Shown here in pieces: positions 8,401 to 16,186 of a DNA stretch of 23,821 bases. Each line of letters opens with the position of its first letter. Position 1 is the first letter of the stretch. The notes below the pieces were generated by a model. The model was not told the origin of the DNA. It saw only the letters and a list, made by a program, of their open reading frames with translations, and did not search any database. Position numbers and translations under genes: made by a program. Origin of the DNA: Lachnospiraceae bacterium (GTDB taxonomy: Bacteria > Bacillota > Clostridia > Lachnospirales > Lachnospiraceae); assembly GCA_019424135.1 (NCBI GenBank), contig JAHYZZ010000022.1, positions 1 through 23,821 of the forward strand. Direction: 5' to 3'.

Positions 8401-9350
8401 CGCTGGATATTGTATTGAATCCTCTGGGTGTGCCTTCCCGTATGAATATCGGGCAGGTGCTGGAAATTCATCTGTCCCTGGCGGCAAAGGCGCTGGGATT
8501 CAATATCGCCACACCGGTCTTTGACGGTGCGGATGAGAACGATATTATGGATACCCTGGATCTGGCCAATGACTATGTCAACTTAAGATGGGAAGAGTTT
8601 GAGGCAAAGCATAAAGAAGAATTGCTTCCGGAAGTGCTGCAGTATCTGTCTGACAATCGTGAACACAGAAAGCTCTGGAAGGGTGTGCCGATTTCCAGAG
8701 ATGGTAAAGTACGTCTCCGGGATGGAAGAACGGGAGAATTTTTTGACAGCCCGGTTACCATTGGGCATATGCATTACCTGAAGCTGCATCACCTGGTAGA
8801 CGACAAGATCCACGCACGTTCTACCGGTCCATACTCCCTGGTAACTCAGCAGCCCCTGGGTGGAAAAGCTCAGTTCGGCGGCCAGCGTTTTGGAGAAATG
8901 GAAGTTTGGGCGCTGGAAGCATACGGCGCATCTTATACATTGCAGGAGATCCTGACTGTAAAATCCGATGATGTGATCGGACGTGTGAAAACTTATGAAG
9001 CGATTATTAAGGGTGAAAATATTCCTGAGCCAGGTATTCCAGAGTCCTTTAAGGTGCTATTGAAAGAACTGCAGTCTCTGGGACTGGATGTGCGCGTTCT
9101 GAAGGACGACAACACAGAAGTCGAGATTATGGAAACGGTAGATATGGGAGAGACCGATTTCCGTTCCCTGATTGAAGGAGACAGAAAATACCGACAGGAC
9201 GACAACCTTGGATCCCAGGGCTACACAGAGCAGGAATTCCAGGGGGAAGAACTGGTAGATGTAGAGGAAGAACCGGAAGATGACAATTATGAACTGGAGT
9301 TTGAAGAAACTGATGACTTTGCATTTGATGATTTATCAGATGATGAATAG
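5481..9350 (+). CDS. rpoB: DNA-directed RNA polymerase subunit beta
   Basis: 1289-residue beta subunit of RNA polymerase, forming one jaw of the enzyme and half of the active centre. The N-terminus (RMSYSRQKEVLQMPNLIEVQ) is typical of Clostridia. The rifampicin-binding cluster at about 492-517 is wild type: D499, H509 and S514 correspond to E. coli D516, H526 and S531. The nearly invariant GDKMAGRHGNKGV block and C-terminal QQPLGGKAQFGGQRFGEMEVWALEA are present. It is about 95 residues longer than the B. subtilis protein, through an insertion at about 1030-1075 and an acidic tail after about 1240. The ATG at 5481 follows GAGGAG by 12 bases, longer than usual. It is followed after 14 bases by rpoC. 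The flanking rplJ/rplL genes normally found upstream are absent. Confidence 0.99.
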   Translation: MEKNRIRPIKSGKSSRMSYSRQKEVLQMPNLIEVQKDSYQWFLDEGLKEVFDDISPITDYSGHLSLEFVDFTLCEDDVKYSIEECKERDATYAAPLKVRVRLHNKETDEINEHEIFMGDLPLMTSTGTFVINGAERVIVSQLVRSPGIYYSIAHDKLGKKLFSSTVIPNRGAWLEYETDSNDVFYVRVDRTRKVPITVLIRALGIGTNPEIIELFGEEPKIMASFEKDAATNYQEGLLELYKKIRPGEPLAVDSAESLITSMFFDPRRYDLAKVGRYKFNKKLMLRNRISGHVLAEDVVSPITGEVIAEAGTKVTRELADEIQNAAVPYVWIERPDEERNIKVLSNMMVDITSIVDIDPKEEGVTELVYYPVLAGILEETAGDIDELKHAIKRDIHDLIPKHITKEDILASINYNIHLEYGIGNDDDIDHLGNRRIRSVGELLQNQYRIGLSRLERVVRERMTTQDLEGISPQSLINIKPVTAAVKEFFGSSQLSQFMDQNNPLGELTHKRRLSALGPGGLSRDRAGFEVRDVHYSHYGRMCPIETPEGPNIGLINSLACYARINQYGFVEAPYRKINHDDPKNPVVTDEVVYMTADEEDNYHVAQANEPLDEEGHFINKNVSGRYREETQEYERSMFDYMDVSPKMVFSVATALIPFLENDDANRALMGSNMQRQAVPLLMTEAPVVGTGMEEKAAVDSGVCVIAEQGGVVERSTSAEITIRQDDGNLKKYKLTKFLRSNQSNCYNQRPIVFKGDRVEAGEVIADGPSTSNGEMALGKNPLIGFMTWEGYNYEDAVLLSERLVQDDVYTSVHIEEYEAEARDTKLGPEEITRDIPGVGDDALKNLDERGIIRIGAEVRAGDILVGKVTPKGETELTAEERLLRAIFGEKAREVRDTSLKVPHGEYGIVVDAKVFTRANGDELSPGVNQAVRIYIAQKRKISVGDKMAGRHGNKGVVSRVLPVEDMPFLPNGRPLDIVLNPLGVPSRMNIGQVLEIHLSLAAKALGFNIATPVFDGADENDIMDTLDLANDYVNLRWEEFEAKHKEELLPEVLQYLSDNREHRKLWKGVPISRDGKVRLRDGRTGEFFDSPVTIGHMHYLKLHHLVDDKIHARSTGPYSLVTQQPLGGKAQFGGQRFGEMEVWALEAYGASYTLQEILTVKSDDVIGRVKTYEAIIKGENIPEPGIPESFKVLLKELQSLGLDVRVLKDDNTEVEIMETVDMGETDFRSLIEGDRKYRQDDNLGSQGYTEQEFQGEELVDVEEEPEDDNYELEFEETDDFAFDDLSDDE

Positions 9351-9364
9351 GAGGGAGTGCCAGG

Positions 9365-12300
9365 ATGCCAGAAAATAATAAAGAACAAGCCTATCAGCCA
9401 ATGACGTTTGATGCGATTAAGATCGGTTTGGCATCGCCTGAAAAGATTCTCGAATGGTCCAGGGGAGAAGTCACAAAGCCGGAGACCATTAACTACAGAA
9501 CGCTGAAACCGGAAAAGGACGGATTGTTCTGTGAGAGGATCTTCGGACCAAGCAAGGACTGGGAGTGCCATTGTGGAAAATATAAAAAGATCCGTTATAA
9601 AGGCGTGGTGTGTGACCGCTGCGGAGTGGAAGTTACGAAGTCCAGTGTGCGCCGTGAGCGTATGGGACATATTGCCCTTGCAGCACCGGTATCCCATATC
9701 TGGTACTTTAAGGGAATTCCAAGCCGTATGGGACTGATCCTGGATCTGTCCCCTCGTACACTGGAGAAGGTCCTGTATTTTGCTTCTTACATCGTATTGG
9801 ATAAAGGAGAGACAGATCTTCAATATAAGCAGGTACTGTCTGAGCAGGAATACCAGGAGGCAAGAGAAACCTGGGGAAACAACTTCCGTGTAGGCATGGG
9901 AGCTGAGTCCATCAAAGAACTATTGGAAGCAATTGATCTGGATAAAGAGTATGAGGAACTGCAGGAAGGATTAAAGGGAGCAACCGGACAGAAACGGGCG
10001 AGAATCGTGAAACGCCTGGAAGTTGTGGAGGCTTTCCGTGAATCCGGCAACAAGCCAGAGTGGATGATCCTGACTGCGATTCCGGTGATTCCGCCAGATC
10101 TTCGTCCTATGGTACAGCTGGATGGCGGACGTTTTGCTACCAGTGACTTAAACGATTTGTACCGCCGGATCATCAACAGAAATAACCGTCTGAAACGCTT
10201 GCTGGAACTGGGCGCGCCAGATATTATCGTTAGAAATGAAAAAAGAATGCTGCAGGAGGCAGTAGATGCGCTGATCGACAACGGCCGCCGCGGCCGTCCG
10301 GTCACAGGCCCTGGAAACAGAGCGCTGAAATCTTTGTCTGATATGCTGAAGGGAAAATCTGGACGTTTCCGTCAGAATCTGCTGGGAAAACGTGTGGATT
10401 ATTCCGGTCGTTCTGTTATCGTTGTAGGACCGGAACTTAAGATCTATCAGTGCGGTCTGCCAAAAGAAATGGCGATCGAATTATTCAAGCCGTTTGTGAT
10501 GAAAGAGCTGGTTCAAAACGGTACTGCTCATAACATCAAGAATGCTAAGAAGATGGTTGAGAGACTGGAATCTCCGGTATGGGACGTATTGGAAGACGTT
10601 ATTAAGGAGCATCCGGTTATGCTGAACCGTGCCCCCACGCTGCATCGACTTGGAATTCAGGCGTTTGAGCCGATTTTAGTAGAGGGTAAGGCTATCAAGC
10701 TGCATCCTTTGGTATGTACCGCTTATAATGCCGACTTTGATGGAGACCAGATGGCTGTTCATCTGCCGCTGTCTGTTGAAGCACAGGCAGAGTGCCGGTT
10801 CCTTCTGCTGTCACCGAACAACCTTCTGAAGCCTTCTGACGGAGGACCGGTTGCGGTTCCTTCTCAGGACATGGTACTGGGAATCTATTATCTGACTCAG
10901 GAGCGTCCAGGGGCAAAGGGAGAAGGAAAGGCCTTCAAGAGTGTCAATGAAGCGCTGCTTGCCTACGAAAATCAGGCAATCACTCTCCACTCTAAGATAA
11001 AAGTCCGCGTGAAAAAGGAGATGCCGGATGGAACGGTGAAGAGTGGAACGATCGAATCTACACTGGGAAGATTTTTGTTTAATGAGATCATCCCCCAGGA
11101 TCTGGGATTTGTAGATAGAGAGCAGGAAGGCAATGAACTGCTTCTGGAGGTGGATTTCCATGTTGGAAAGAAGCAGCTTAAGCAGATTTTGGAGAAAGTA
11201 ATCAATACCCATGGGTCAACCGCTACAGCAGAAGTGCTGGATGCAGTAAAATCGATCGGGTATAAGTTCTCTACCCGTGCAGCCATGACCGTATCCATTT
11301 CCGATATGACGGTGCCTCCGCAGAAGCCGGAGATGATCAAACAGGCACAGGATACGGTTGATAAGATCACTAAGAACTTTAAACGTGGTCTGATCACAGA
11401 AGAAGAACGTTACAAAGAAGTGGTAGAGACCTGGAAAGCGACTGACGATGCGCTGACAGAGGCACTGCTTTCTGGTTTGGATAAATATAATAACATTTAT
11501 ATGATGGCTGATTCCGGAGCCCGTGGTTCTGACAAGCAGATTAAGCAGCTGGCCGGTATGCGTGGTCTGATGGCTGATACGACAGGACGTACCATTGAGC
11601 TGCCGATCAAGTCCAACTTCCGTGAGGGTCTGGACGTATTGGAGTACTTCATGTCCGCACATGGAGCCCGTAAGGGACTTTCCGATACAGCCCTTCGTAC
11701 TGCTGACTCAGGTTACCTGACCAGACGTCTGGTTGACGTTTCTCAGGAACTGATCATTCATGATGTAGACTGTGCGGAGAACAGTGCAGAGATTCCGGGA
11801 ATGTATGTCAGGGCGTTTATGGAAGGAAATGAGGAAATCGAAAGCCTTCAGGAGCGTATTACAGGACGTTATCTGTGTGAAGATATTAAAGATAAGGACG
11901 GCAATATACTGGTAAAAGCTAACCACATGGTAACACCAAAGCGTGCAGAGCTGATCATCAAGAAGGGTGTGGACGAAAAGGGAGAGCCGCTGCAGAAGAT
12001 TAAGATCCGTACGATTTTGACCTGTCGTTCTCATCGGGGCGTATGTGCGAAGTGCTATGGCGCCAACATGGCAACAGGCGAGCCGGTACAGGTTGGAGAG
12101 GCAGTCGGAATCATCGCCGCACAGTCCATCGGTGAGCCGGGTACCCAGCTTACCATGAGAACCTTCCATACTGGCGGTGTAGCCGGTGATGATATCACAC
12201 AGGGTCTTCCTCGTGTTGAGGAGCTTTTTGAGGCGAGAAAACCGAAGGGACTTGCGATCATTACTGAGTTCGCAGGAACTGCGTCCATTAATGACACGAA

Positions 12301-13093
12301 GAAGAAGCGTGAGATCATCGTGACCAATCATGAGACCGGGGAATCGAAAGCATACCTGATTCCATACGGCTCCAGGATCAAGATTCAGGACGGTGTTCAA
12401 CTTGAGGCAGGCGATGAGCTGACCGAAGGTAGCGTGAACCCCCATGACATCTTAAAGATCAAGGGCCTGCGTGCGGTACAGGATTATATGATTCAGGAAG
12501 TACAAAGAGTATATCGCCTGCAGGGTGTTGATATCAACGATAAGCATATCGAAGTGATTGTTCGCCAGATGTTGAAGAAGGTACGGGTAGAAGAAGCAGG
12601 AGATACAGACTTCCTGCCTGGCACCAATGTAGACCGTCTGCTATTTGAGGATGTTAATGAACAGATGGAAAAAGAAGGAAAGACTCCGGCTACAGGAGAG
12701 CAGATTATGCTTGGTATTACCAAGGCATCTCTGGCTACCAATTCCTTCCTGTCTGCAGCATCTTTCCAGGAGACCACAAAGGTACTGACAGAGGCAGCCA
12801 TTAAGGGCAAGGTAGATCCACTGGTTGGACTGAAAGAAAATGTTATCATTGGTAAACATATTCCGGCTGGTACTGGCATGCACAAATATCGTGACATCAA
12901 ACTGGATACAGAACTGGAATTGGATGACGAAATCCTGTTTAATGAAGAAGGCGCTGAAGATCTGGAGGGAGAAGTTCCAGATACAGAACAGATGACAGAA
13001 AACGCAGTGCTGACAGAGGAAGCCAACCAGGCTGAAGCAGAAGGGGCTGTATCCGATCCGGATGATCAGGAGCTGGTAACAGTAGAAGAATAG
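9365..13093 (+). CDS. rpoC: DNA-directed RNA polymerase subunit beta'
   Basis: 1242-residue beta' subunit carrying the catalytic magnesium site. The N-terminal zinc ribbon uses C68, C70, C83 and C86 (ECHCGKYKK...VCDRCGVEV). The catalytic motif NADFDGDQ gives metal ligands D457, D459 and D461. The bridge-helix/trigger-loop region and the second zinc site (CRSHRGVCAKC) are present, followed by GEAVGIIAAQSIGEPGTQLTMRTFH. The C-terminus is an acidic extension of about 50 residues compared with B. subtilis. The start has a GGAGG 10 bases upstream in the 14-base gap after rpoB, so the two are one operon. A hairpin follows 5 bases after the stop codon, and the genes for S12, S7 and EF-G do not follow. 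Confidence 0.99.
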   Translation: MPENNKEQAYQPMTFDAIKIGLASPEKILEWSRGEVTKPETINYRTLKPEKDGLFCERIFGPSKDWECHCGKYKKIRYKGVVCDRCGVEVTKSSVRRERMGHIALAAPVSHIWYFKGIPSRMGLILDLSPRTLEKVLYFASYIVLDKGETDLQYKQVLSEQEYQEARETWGNNFRVGMGAESIKELLEAIDLDKEYEELQEGLKGATGQKRARIVKRLEVVEAFRESGNKPEWMILTAIPVIPPDLRPMVQLDGGRFATSDLNDLYRRIINRNNRLKRLLELGAPDIIVRNEKRMLQEAVDALIDNGRRGRPVTGPGNRALKSLSDMLKGKSGRFRQNLLGKRVDYSGRSVIVVGPELKIYQCGLPKEMAIELFKPFVMKELVQNGTAHNIKNAKKMVERLESPVWDVLEDVIKEHPVMLNRAPTLHRLGIQAFEPILVEGKAIKLHPLVCTAYNADFDGDQMAVHLPLSVEAQAECRFLLLSPNNLLKPSDGGPVAVPSQDMVLGIYYLTQERPGAKGEGKAFKSVNEALLAYENQAITLHSKIKVRVKKEMPDGTVKSGTIESTLGRFLFNEIIPQDLGFVDREQEGNELLLEVDFHVGKKQLKQILEKVINTHGSTATAEVLDAVKSIGYKFSTRAAMTVSISDMTVPPQKPEMIKQAQDTVDKITKNFKRGLITEEERYKEVVETWKATDDALTEALLSGLDKYNNIYMMADSGARGSDKQIKQLAGMRGLMADTTGRTIELPIKSNFREGLDVLEYFMSAHGARKGLSDTALRTADSGYLTRRLVDVSQELIIHDVDCAENSAEIPGMYVRAFMEGNEEIESLQERITGRYLCEDIKDKDGNILVKANHMVTPKRAELIIKKGVDEKGEPLQKIKIRTILTCRSHRGVCAKCYGANMATGEPVQVGEAVGIIAAQSIGEPGTQLTMRTFHTGGVAGDDITQGLPRVEELFEARKPKGLAIITEFAGTASINDTKKKREIIVTNHETGESKAYLIPYGSRIKIQDGVQLEAGDELTEGSVNPHDILKIKGLRAVQDYMIQEVQRVYRLQGVDINDKHIEVIVRQMLKKVRVEEAGDTDFLPGTNVDRLLFEDVNEQMEKEGKTPATGEQIMLGITKASLATNSFLSAASFQETTKVLTEAAIKGKVDPLVGLKENVIIGKHIPAGTGMHKYRDIKLDTELELDDEILFNEEGAEDLEGEVPDTEQMTENAVLTEEANQAEAEGAVSDPDDQELVTVEE

Positions 13094-13098
13094 AGAGG

Positions 13099-13132
13099 AA
13101 AAGGAGGAAAGCAAGGAAGGCTTTCCTCTTTT
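13099..13132 (+). terminator. Terminator-like hairpin after rpoC
   Basis: The arm AAAAGGAGGAAAGC (13099-13112) pairs with GCTTTCCTCTTTT (13120-13132), a 13-pair stem with one bulged G and a 7-base loop. The final T residues are part of the stem rather than a free U-tract, so it may stop only part of transcription and let the small downstream gene be expressed by read-through. Confidence 0.6.
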
Positions 13133-13157
13133 GACATCCCAAAAAGGAGGCAAGGAT

Positions 13158-13355
13158 ATGGCATTGGCAGATATCGGAGGAATTTTGTCAACAACAATCA
13201 CAGGAGCAATTTTACTGATTGTGATCCTGTGGGTCCTGCGATGCATGTGGAAAAGAAGAAAGCAGCATGGATCTTGCTGCGGCTGCTGTGATGGATGTAT
13301 CCAGGCTGCCTGTTCCTCCAGGAAAAGGGAGGAGAAGAATGAGGATAGAAATTGA
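13158..13355 (+). CDS. Small cysteine-rich single-span membrane protein (FeoB-associated type)
   Basis: 65 residues. One hydrophobic helix at about 6-27 is followed by a basic stretch (WKRRK) and a cysteine cluster: C29, C40, C41, C43, C44, C47 and C52. This layout fits the FeoB-associated cysteine-rich membrane protein family, whose members are thought to bind metal, but no feoA or feoB is nearby and the CC-G-CC-x-x-C pattern is denser than usual. The ATG at 13158 is chosen over an earlier start at 13131 because AAAGGAGG lies 7 bases before it and the earlier start falls in the terminator hairpin. The stop TGA lies inside the -35 box of the next gene's promoter. Function unknown. Confidence 0.75.
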   Translation: MALADIGGILSTTITGAILLIVILWVLRCMWKRRKQHGSCCGCCDGCIQAACSSRKREEKNEDRN

Positions 13356-13380
13356 CATTTTTCGGGGATAAGATTATAAT
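13352..13380 (+). promoter_or_regulatory. Perfect-consensus sigma-A promoter of the peptidase gene
   Basis: TTGACA (13352-13357), a 17-base spacer and TATAAT (13375-13380) match the vegetative consensus at every position. The -35 box contains the stop codon of the cysteine-rich gene. It predicts strong expression of the M24 peptidase gene independent of rpoBC. Confidence 0.85.
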
Positions 13381-13393
13381 AAAACCAAACGAA

Positions 13394-13418
13394 GTCGGTA
13401 GTGGGTCAAGCTGCCGAT
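13394..13418 (+). promoter_or_regulatory. Leader hairpin before the peptidase gene
   Basis: GTCGGTAG (13394-13401) pairs with CTGCCGAT (13411-13418) with two G-U pairs and a 9-base loop, followed by TTTAAAT. It starts a few bases after the expected transcription start and ends 36 bases before the ATG. It could be a weak attenuator or a 5'-stabilising hairpin. Confidence 0.35.
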
Positions 13419-13454
13419 TTTAAATGTCTTTATTTAAGAAAGGTTGGGGAAAAA

Positions 13455-14540
13455 ATGGACCAGAACAAAGTAGCCAGAGTATTAAAATCAATGGAAGAAA
13501 AAGGAGTTCCACAGATGATCGTATCGGATCCGGTAGCGATTTTCTATCTGACCGGAAAATGGATTTTCCCGGGAGAAAGACTTTTGGCATTATATCTGAA
13601 TGTCAATGGCAATCACAAAATGATCATCAACAAATTATTCCCACAGGAGACAGACTTGGGCGTAGATATCATTTATTATGATGATATTGAAGATGGTGTA
13701 GAGATCTTAAGCAGATATGTAGAGAAGGATAAGGTCATGGGTATCGATAAAACATGGCCGTCTAAATTCTTGATCCGTCTGCAGGAGCTGGGCGGAGGAA
13801 GCAAGTTCGTCAATGGCTCTCCGATCATTGATTATATCCGTATGGTCAAAGATGAAAAAGAGCAGGAACTGATGAGAGAGTCCTCCAGGATCAATGATAT
13901 TGCAATGGAAAGAATTATTCCATGGGTAGTGAAAGGGCTGACAGAAAAAGAACTGAACGCAAAAATGCGTGAGATTTATAAAGAGCTGGGCTGTGAAGAC
14001 GTTTCCTTTGATCCGATTACAGCATATGGACATGGCGCAGCAGATCCTCATCATGTAACAGATGATTCTAAGGGAAAACGTGGCGACTGTGTCATCCTGG
14101 ATATCGGTGGATTCAAGGATAATTATGCATCTGATATGACCAGAACAGTATTTATCGGCGAAGTATCCGACCGGGCAAGAGAGATCTATGATATCGTCTG
14201 CGAAGCAAACAGACGTGGTATTGAAGCAGCGAAACCGGGCAATCGTATGTGCGATGTAGATCTTGCTGCAAGAAATTATATTGAGGAAAAGGGATACGGA
14301 GAGTATTTTACGCATAGAACCGGACATTCCATCGGACTTGAAGATCATGAGTTTGGCGATGTTTCTTCTGTAAATGAAGATATCATCCAGGTTGGACAGT
14401 GTTTCTCTGTGGAGCCAGGTATCTATCTTCCAGATGAAAATATCGGCGTACGTATCGAGGATCTGGTAATTATTACAGAAGACGGATGTGAAGTCCTGAA
14501 TCACTTTACCAAGGATTTAATTGTGGTTCCAGAAGAATAA
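13455..14540 (+). CDS. M24 family metallopeptidase (Xaa-Pro aminopeptidase/dipeptidase-like)
   Basis: 361-residue cytoplasmic pita-bread peptidase of family M24B, expected to cleave Xaa-Pro bonds. An N-terminal creatinase-like domain (about 1-125) precedes the catalytic domain. All five metal ligands are visible: D216 (VILDIGG), D227 (ASDMTRT), H291 (RTGHSIGLEDHE), E320 (VEPGIYLP) and E335 (RIEDLV), so it should bind two metal ions. The frame is open 18 codons upstream from a GTG, but that start lies in the leader hairpin. The ATG at 13455 is preceded by AAAGG about 12 bases upstream, a weak site, which contrasts with the perfect promoter. Whether it acts as aminopeptidase or dipeptidase cannot be told from sequence. 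Confidence 0.93.
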   Translation: MDQNKVARVLKSMEEKGVPQMIVSDPVAIFYLTGKWIFPGERLLALYLNVNGNHKMIINKLFPQETDLGVDIIYYDDIEDGVEILSRYVEKDKVMGIDKTWPSKFLIRLQELGGGSKFVNGSPIIDYIRMVKDEKEQELMRESSRINDIAMERIIPWVVKGLTEKELNAKMREIYKELGCEDVSFDPITAYGHGAADPHHVTDDSKGKRGDCVILDIGGFKDNYASDMTRTVFIGEVSDRAREIYDIVCEANRRGIEAAKPGNRMCDVDLAARNYIEEKGYGEYFTHRTGHSIGLEDHEFGDVSSVNEDIIQVGQCFSVEPGIYLPDENIGVRIEDLVIITEDGCEVLNHFTKDLIVVPEE

Positions 14541-14572
14541 TCAAAACGGACAGGCTGTATGGCCGAAAATAC

Positions 14573-14610
14573 AAGGAGCAGGGATTCTGATTGTAGAATT
14601 TCTGCTCCTT
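14573..14610 (+). terminator. Strong hairpin after the peptidase gene, probable terminator
   Basis: Arms 14573-14588 and 14595-14610 form a 16-pair stem (AAGGAGCAG with CTGCTCCTT, two G-U pairs, then ATTCT with AGAAT) around a 6-base loop. The tail is TATATGTTA, so the U-tract is poor. It separates the peptidase gene from the HD-domain operon; no clear promoter was found between it and the next gene. Confidence 0.6.
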
Positions 14611-14663
14611 ATATGTTACAATTGGTGCAGATAAGGACCAGGAAACAAAGGAGGAGTCATAAG

Positions 14664-15227
14664 ATGGACCGGGAACAGGCACACGAAATCCTGATGAAGT
14701 ATATGAAGGGAGAAAACTATATCAACCATTCTTATGCTGTGGAAGCAATCATGAGAGGGCTGGCGAAAAGGCTTGCCCCCGATGAGGTTGAATACTGGGG
14801 GATTGTAGGACTATTACATGATTTGGATGAGGAGCAGTGCGACTGGCGAAGCGATATGAGTGTACATGGACCAACATCTGTGGAAATTCTAAAGAAAGAG
14901 GGAATCGAGGATAAGGTGCTGTTTGATGCAATCTGTGCACATAACCCCAAGAGCGGCGTAAAAGCAAAAACAAAGCTGCAATATGCGGTTCTGTCAGCAG
15001 ATCCTATGAGCGGATTTGTGAAGGCAGTGGCACAAATTTATCCGGATAAAAAGATCGCCAGTGTAAAACACAAGTCAGTGATGAAGCGTTTTAATGAACG
15101 TAGATTTGCTGCCGGGGCAAACCGGGACTATATGGAAGCCATTGAGTTTACGGGCCTTAGCCTGGATGATCTGATTGATGTGGCGCTGGAAGAGATGGGC
15201 GCTATCTCAGATGTTCTGGGATTATAA
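14664..15227 (+). CDS. HD-domain hydrolase (first of two)
   Basis: 187-residue predicted metal-dependent phosphohydrolase. The HD signature is visible as H22 (NHSYAVEAIM), the doublet H52-D53 (GLLHDLDEEQ) and a later aspartate D113 (SADPMSGF). The fold fits small HD-superfamily hydrolases of roughly 190 residues; the substrate, probably a nucleotide or phosphoester, is not predictable. The frame is open 35 codons further upstream, through the hairpin, but the ATG at 14664 is chosen because AAAGGAGG lies 9 bases before it. It is followed after 23 bases by a nucleotidyltransferase and then by a second HD protein, so it probably works in the same process. Confidence 0.88.
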   Translation: MDREQAHEILMKYMKGENYINHSYAVEAIMRGLAKRLAPDEVEYWGIVGLLHDLDEEQCDWRSDMSVHGPTSVEILKKEGIEDKVLFDAICAHNPKSGVKAKTKLQYAVLSADPMSGFVKAVAQIYPDKKIASVKHKSVMKRFNERRFAAGANRDYMEAIEFTGLSLDDLIDVALEEMGAISDVLGL

Positions 15228-15250
15228 AAAATGATGAGAGGGTTAATATT

Positions 15251-16186
15251 ATGAAGACAACACTGATCATTATGGCGGCCGGAATCGGTTCCCGCTATGG
15301 GCAAGGAATCAAACAGCTGGCAAAGATGGGAAAACACGGTGAGATCATCATGGACTATTCCATTTATGATGCAAAGGAAGCTGGTTTTGACAAAGTCGTA
15401 TTTATCATTCGAAAGGACATCGAACAGGAGTTTCAACAAGTGATCGGAAATCGGATTGGGGAGCACATCGATGTAGAGTATGTGTTTCAGGAACTTTCCG
15501 ATATTCCGGAAGGATTCCAGGTACCAGAAGAAAGAACGAAGCCCTGGGGGACTGGACAGGCCATCCTCTGCTGTAAAGATGTGGTAAAAGAGCCGTTTGT
15601 GATCATCAATGCGGATGATTATTATGGAAAAGAAGCCTTTCGAAAGCTGCATGATTTCCTGACGGCCGGGGAAGCCTGTGATGCCCAGTTTTGTATGGGA
15701 ATGGCCGGATTCGTATTGAAAAATACCTTAAGCGACAATGGTACCGTAACGCGTGGAATCTGTAAGGCGGATGAAGAGGGCTTCCTGACCCATGTGGTGG
15801 AGACGACCGGAATCGGCAGAGATGAGAATGGAAAACTATTCTGTGATAATCCACAGGTACAGGGGTGGTTTACGGAAAATGAGCGGGTATCCATGAATAT
15901 GTGGGCCGGAGAACCATCGTTTATTGCATATCTAGAGGAGGGGTTCCGGGAATTTCTGGCGGATGGATCAGGAGATCCCTTGAAAAAAGAATATCTTTTG
16001 CCCACCATCGTGGATCAATTGATCCGGGAAGGACGGGCAAAAGTGAAGGTACTGGAGACGCAGGATAAATGGTTTGGAATCACCTATAAAGAGGATAAGC
16101 CTGCTGTGGAGGAAGCTTTCCGGCAGCTGATCGAGGATGGGGTGTATCCGGAAAATCTGTGGGGACTGAAAGATGAACATCAATGA
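15251..16186 (+). CDS. Sugar-phosphate nucleotidyltransferase-like protein
   Basis: 311-residue protein of the NTP_transferase superfamily, members of which couple a sugar or alcohol phosphate to a nucleotide. The N-terminal nucleotide-binding loop reads MAAGIGSRYGQGIKQL (8-23), with conserved G11, G13, R15 and K21. The metal-binding aspartates are in the INADDYYG stretch at about 118-125. A similar stand-alone protein recurs in Lachnospiraceae genomes but is uncharacterised. A weak GAGGG precedes the ATG. Its 3' end overlaps the next gene by 14 bases, suggesting coupling. The true sugar or nucleotide substrate is unknown; no sugar biosynthesis genes are adjacent. Confidence 0.85.
   Translation: MKTTLIIMAAGIGSRYGQGIKQLAKMGKHGEIIMDYSIYDAKEAGFDKVVFIIRKDIEQEFQQVIGNRIGEHIDVEYVFQELSDIPEGFQVPEERTKPWGTGQAILCCKDVVKEPFVIINADDYYGKEAFRKLHDFLTAGEACDAQFCMGMAGFVLKNTLSDNGTVTRGICKADEEGFLTHVVETTGIGRDENGKLFCDNPQVQGWFTENERVSMNMWAGEPSFIAYLEEGFREFLADGSGDPLKKEYLLPTIVDQLIREGRAKVKVLETQDKWFGITYKEDKPAVEEAFRQLIEDGVYPENLWGLKDEHQ

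Noticed and set aside
7692..8471. Minus-strand frame of 259 codons inside rpoB
   Set aside because: Antisense shadow of a highly conserved rpoB region; no ribosome site and no recognisable protein features.
11708..12445. Minus-strand frame of 245 codons inside rpoC
   Set aside because: Antisense shadow of rpoC; low-complexity, cysteine-rich translation without a family.
13707..14504. Minus-strand frame of 265 codons opposite the peptidase gene
   Set aside because: The M24 ligands are all on the plus strand; the opposite frame shows no domain.
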